Source of the DNA: Bacillota bacterium
GTDB taxonomy: Bacteria > Bacillota_A > Clostridia > Peptostreptococcales > Anaerovoracaceae
Direction: 5' to 3'
Assembly (NCBI GenBank): GCA_017437925.1
Contig: JAFRWQ010000224.1
Location: 1 to 8,569 of the forward strand
DNA length: 8,569 nucleotides
Positions 5,684 to 8,569 of the stretch are shown here, in pieces; position 1 is the first letter of the stretch; the number at the start of each line of letters is the position of its first letter. The position numbers and the translations under genes are program-made. The notes below the pieces were generated by a model. The model was not told the DNA's origin and searched no databases. It was given only the letters and a program-made list of their open reading frames with translations.

Positions 5684-6868
5684 ATGAAATACGATTTTGA
5701 TCAGATAATAGACCGCAAGCACGGCGAAGGAAGCTACTCCTCCAAGTGGAACGACACCGGCGTAGGGGAATTCAGCCTCTTCGGAGACGGGCCCTACCCC
5801 GAGGACAGGCTTCCCCTCTTCCTCGCCGACATGGACTTCAAGACCGCTCCCCCCATACTCGACGCCATGCAGAAGGTGCTGGACCACGGCCTCATGGGCT
5901 ACTCGAGGGCTCCCAAGGAGTACGCCCCCGCTGTCGCCGGCTGGTTCGACAGGCGCTTCGGCTGGAAGGTCAACCCCGCGAACATCCGCATCCACAGAGG
6001 CGCCCACAACGCCATCAAGGACATACTCCCCCACATCTCCAAGCCCGGCGACGGAGTCATAGTGCTGCAGCCCACCTACTTCTTCAGGATGGACGTGGTC
6101 GCCTGCGCAAGGCACTACGTGGGCGTGCCCATGAACAACGACAAGGGCTACTACACAGTCAACTGGGAGAGGCTCGAAGAGGCCATGAGGGAACCCACCA
6201 ACACCTTCATGATCATGGAGCAGCCCCACAACCCCACCGGCCGCATCTGGACCGTCGAGGAGATAAAGAGGATAGGCGAGCTGGCTAAAAAGTACGGCAT
6301 CACCATCATCTCCGACGAGGTGCACATGGATATATGCCGCAAGGGAGAGAAGGTCGAGCCTCTGATGAAGGTGCTGGGACCCGAAAAGCTCATAACCATC
6401 ACCGGCGTCAACAAGACCTTCAATCTGGCGGGTCTTGCCATGACCAACGTGGTCATCGAAGATGAAGAGCTCAAAGCGAAGCTGGGAAAGGCCAGGAACT
6501 CGGCCTCCCCCTTCGGCATAGCCGCCTGCATCGCCGCCTACACCCGCTGCGACGACTGGGTCGACGCCCTCAACGAGTACCTGGACAAGCTCATAGACCA
6601 CATCATCGAAAGGCTGCACAGCGAGCTTCCCGAGATCAGCGTGAGAAAGCCCGACGGCACCTACGTGCTCTGGCTCGACTTTTCGGGATTCGGCCTCACT
6701 GACGACGAGCTCAACAGGAAGCTGCAGCTTGAGGCCCATCTCGCCATGTCCGACGGCAGGACCATGGACACCTTCCCCGGCGAGCAGTACAGGCGCTGGT
6801 GCGCCACCTGCCCGATCAGCGTGGCCGACGAAGCCATCGACCGGCTGGTAAGAGTGTTCAAGGGGTAG
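5684..6868 (+). CDS. PLP-dependent aminotransferase, MalY/PatB family (putative C-S lyase)
   Basis: A 394-residue cytoplasmic fold-type I PLP enzyme of normal family length. Visible landmarks: LADMDF (47-52), typical of the MalY/PatB branch; YSRAPKEY after it; PHNPTGR (181-187) with Asn183; SDEVHMD (210-216) with Asp211 for the pyridine nitrogen; and GVNKTFNLAG (241-250) with Lys244 as the PLP Schiff-base lysine. Arg371 in YRRWCATCP should bind the substrate carboxylate; the Asn usual two residues on is Cys373 here. Known members cleave cystathionine or cysteine to homocysteine or sulfide plus pyruvate and ammonia; MalY of E. coli also modulates the maltose regulator. Substrate here is unproven: methionine biosynthesis or cysteine breakdown are both possible, and no sulfur gene is adjacent. 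AAAGGA lies 7 nt before the ATG. It forms a single-gene unit between two terminators. Confidence 0.9.
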   Translation: MKYDFDQIIDRKHGEGSYSSKWNDTGVGEFSLFGDGPYPEDRLPLFLADMDFKTAPPILDAMQKVLDHGLMGYSRAPKEYAPAVAGWFDRRFGWKVNPANIRIHRGAHNAIKDILPHISKPGDGVIVLQPTYFFRMDVVACARHYVGVPMNNDKGYYTVNWERLEEAMREPTNTFMIMEQPHNPTGRIWTVEEIKRIGELAKKYGITIISDEVHMDICRKGEKVEPLMKVLGPEKLITITGVNKTFNLAGLAMTNVVIEDEELKAKLGKARNSASPFGIAACIAAYTRCDDWVDALNEYLDKLIDHIIERLHSELPEISVRKPDGTYVLWLDFSGFGLTDDELNRKLQLEAHLAMSDGRTMDTFPGEQYRRWCATCPISVADEAIDRLVRVFKG

Positions 6869-6994
6869 GAGCTTAAGGGGCCCGGGGCGCCGGGAGCTTT
6901 CGGCTGCCGGGCCGTTCTGCTTCGGACGGCGGCAAGCCCCAAAGTTCAGTGCCGAACGAAGCCAAACATCAGTTATATAACAATTATGTCAGAA

Positions 6995-7034
6995 AAAGCC
7001 CGGGCGGCTTAAGACCGCCCGGGCTTTGATTTTT
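6995..7034. terminator. Bidirectional intrinsic terminator
   Basis: A perfect 13-bp stem, AAAGCCCGGGCGG (6995-7007) with CCGCCCGGGCTTT (7015-7027), around a 7-nt loop CTTAAGA. On the plus strand GATTTTT follows, and on the minus strand the stem is followed by a T-run from the A-run at 6993-6997. It can therefore end transcripts from both the aminotransferase (plus) and clpB (minus), which converge here. It is 126 bp past the aminotransferase stop and about 108 bp past the clpB stop. Confidence 0.92.
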
Positions 7035-7135
7035 AATGTTTCATCGTCTATTAACGATGATCGCTGTATCTTTTGGTCTTGCTTACTGCCGACCTGCGCT
7101 GCGCTTTGGGCGCGTCTGCGGGATCTCCCTTTTCT

Positions 7136-8569
7136 TTATCTCACCGTCAGCTTTCCGCCTTCGGCGTCCACCGTCAGGACGCTTCCCGCGGAGAGCTCGC
7201 GGCTCAGCATCGCTCTCGCCAGCAGGGTCTCCACATTGCTCTGGATAAAGCGCTTCATGGGCCTCGCGCCGTAGACGGGATCGTAGCTCTCGTCCACGAT
7301 GAGCCTCTCGGCGGCTTCGGTGACCTCGAGCACCAGCTGCCTTTCTGCCAGCCTCTTCTTGAGGCCTTCCAGCTGCAGGCCGCAGATCTTTATGGTATCC
7401 TCCTTCGTCAGCGGCTTGTAGAAGACGATCTCGTCGAGCCTGTTGAGGAACTCGGGCCTGAAGCTGGACTTGAGCAGGCGGCTCACGCCCTCCCTCGCTT
7501 CTTCGCTGATCTCGCCGTCCTCGCCGATGCCCTCGAGCAGCAGCTGGGAGCCCAGGTTCGAGGTCAGTATGATGATGGTGTTCTTGAAATCCACCGTTCT
7601 GCCCTGCGAGTCGGTGATCCTGCCGTCGTCCAGCACCTGCAGCAGTATGTTGAACACGTCGGGATGGGCCTTTTCGACCTCATCGAAGAGCACAACGCAG
7701 TAGGGCCTTCTGCGCACAGCCTCGGTCAGCTGGCCGCCCTCGTCGTAGCCCACGTACCACGGGGGCGCTCCGATGAGCCTGGAGACCGAGAACTTTTCCA
7801 TGTACTCGCTCATGTCGATCCTGACCATGTTCTTCTCGTCGTCGAACAAGGCCTGGGCGAGAGCCTTAGCCAGCTCCGTCTTGCCGACGCCGGTGGGCCC
7901 CAGGAAGAGGAAGGATCCTATGGGCCTGCCCGGATCGGCGATGCCGGCCCTGGACCTCAGTATAGCTTCGCTCACCTTGGTCACGGCCTCGTTCTGGCCG
8001 ATGACCCTCTTGTGCAGTATGTCCTCGAGGCGCAGTATCTTCTCGCGCTCGCCTTCCATGAGCCTGGAGACGGGGATGCCGGTCCAGCGGGCGACGATCT
8101 CCGCGATCTCGTCCTCAGTCACGGTATCGCGCACCATCGAGCCCCCGTCCTTTCTGGATTCGGCGGCTTTCTGAGCCTCCTCCAGCTGCTTCTCCATGGC
8201 TGGGAGCTCCTGATATTTGAGCCTGCCTGCGGTCTCGTAATCGTAGTTCCTCTGAGCCTGTTCGATCTGGCCCGTGACCTCCTCGATCCTGGCCTTGAGC
8301 TTCTTGATGTCATCGACGGCGGACTTCTCCTTCTCCCAGACCGCCTTCTTCTCGTTGAAATCGTCGCGCAGGCCCGCCAGTTCTTCGGAGAGCTTCTCGC
8401 ACCTTTCCTTCGAGAGCTTGTCGGTCTCCTTCTTAAGGGCCGCCTCTTCGATCTCCAGCTGCATTATCCTGCGGCGCAGGCTGTCCAGCTCTTCGGGCAT
8501 GGAGTCGATCTCGGTCCTGATCGAGGCGCAGGCTTCGTCCACCAGGTCGATGGCCTTGTCGGGCAGGAA
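7136..8569 (-). CDS. clpB: ClpB AAA+ disaggregase, C-terminal part (runs off right edge)
   Basis: The visible frame has 477 residues and is open to the edge, beginning FLPDKAIDLVDEA, the conserved end of the first ATPase domain. A coiled-coil middle domain follows (about residues 21-140), which identifies ClpB rather than ClpA or ClpC. The second ATPase domain has Walker A GPTGVGKT (224-231), Walker B VVLFDE (292-297), sensor 1 TSNLG and sensor 2 GARPMKR. ClpB extracts and refolds aggregated proteins with DnaK after stress. The second pore loop reads PPWYVGY where the family has PPGYVGY: the Gly before the substrate-contacting Tyr is Trp, from a TGG codon at 7759-7757. The rest is highly conserved and nothing is truncated at the C-terminus. 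The gene stops at 7136-7138 and faces the bidirectional terminator. The promoter, which could show a stress-response operator such as CIRCE or CtsR, lies beyond the window. Confidence 0.96.
   Translation of the reverse strand, partial: FLPDKAIDLVDEACASIRTEIDSMPEELDSLRRRIMQLEIEEAALKKETDKLSKERCEKLSEELAGLRDDFNEKKAVWEKEKSAVDDIKKLKARIEEVTGQIEQAQRNYDYETAGRLKYQELPAMEKQLEEAQKAAESRKDGGSMVRDTVTEDEIAEIVARWTGIPVSRLMEGEREKILRLEDILHKRVIGQNEAVTKVSEAILRSRAGIADPGRPIGSFLFLGPTGVGKTELAKALAQALFDDEKNMVRIDMSEYMEKFSVSRLIGAPPWYVGYDEGGQLTEAVRRRPYCVVLFDEVEKAHPDVFNILLQVLDDGRITDSQGRTVDFKNTIIILTSNLGSQLLLEGIGEDGEISEEAREGVSRLLKSSFRPEFLNRLDEIVFYKPLTKEDTIKICGLQLEGLKKRLAERQLVLEVTEAAERLIVDESYDPVYGARPMKRFIQSNVETLLARAMLSRELSAGSVLTVDAEGGKLTVR

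Noticed and set aside
3314..6739. Long minus-strand open frames opposite the esterase and aminotransferase genes
   Set aside because: Their low-complexity Val/Gly/Asp/His/Leu composition and lack of motifs or ribosome binding sites mark them as shadows of the plus-strand genes.
6880..6944. GC-rich inverted-repeat-like sequence just after the aminotransferase as an extra terminator
   Set aside because: Pairing is imperfect and no T-run follows; the clear terminator at 6995-7034 suffices.

Overview
The window looks like chromosome of an uncultivated, GC-rich Clostridia-type Firmicute, probably gut- or rumen-associated. This is inferred from strong AGGAGG ribosome binding sites, heavy use of AGG/AGA arginine codons, a surface protein ending in S-layer homology (SLH) repeats with the Cys-Thr-Arg motif common in such bacteria, and a small pyrophosphatase-like protein and a zinc-ribbon protein of kinds I associate with Clostridia. 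No CRISPR array, insertion sequence, tRNA or rRNA was seen.

Layout. Positions 1-26 (minus) hold the first codons of a gene leaving the left edge; its start resembles TetR-family regulators, and a perfect 12-bp palindrome lies about 95 bp upstream. Next is an AT-richer block with two small minus-strand genes in a likely operon: a degenerate inorganic-pyrophosphatase-like protein (610-957), then a zinc-ribbon DUF6487-like protein (343-585). Positions 1105-3003 (minus) carry hflC and hflK, a two-gene operon (hflK first) for the membrane SPFH complex that in other bacteria encloses the protease FtsH. hflK is divergent from a plus-strand gene for a secreted esterase, and the 256-bp intergenic region has plausible promoters in both directions and a GCGCTTAAGCGC palindrome.

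The esterase gene (3260-5441) has a signal peptide, a beta-sandwich domain, an esterase domain, an Ig-like domain and three SLH repeats, but is split by a +1 frame change at a run of seven G (4441-4447). The nucleophile serine is in the first frame; the acid, histidine and wall-anchoring repeats are in the second. With six G it would be one 726-residue protein. Sequencing error, recent mutation, phase variation and slippage cannot be separated from the sequence alone.

A strong terminator (5568-5598) separates this from a PLP-dependent MalY/PatB-type aminotransferase/C-S lyase (5684-6868, plus). A bidirectional terminator (about 6995-7034) then separates it from the convergent clpB (7136 to the right edge, minus), the disaggregase, present as its C-terminal 477 residues.

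The genes do not form one pathway. hflKC and clpB share a theme of protein quality control; the others look like independent transcription units. The best leads are the frameshift in the surface esterase, the degenerate pyrophosphatase/zinc-ribbon pair, the Trp next to the ClpB pore tyrosine, and the palindrome near the left-edge regulator.
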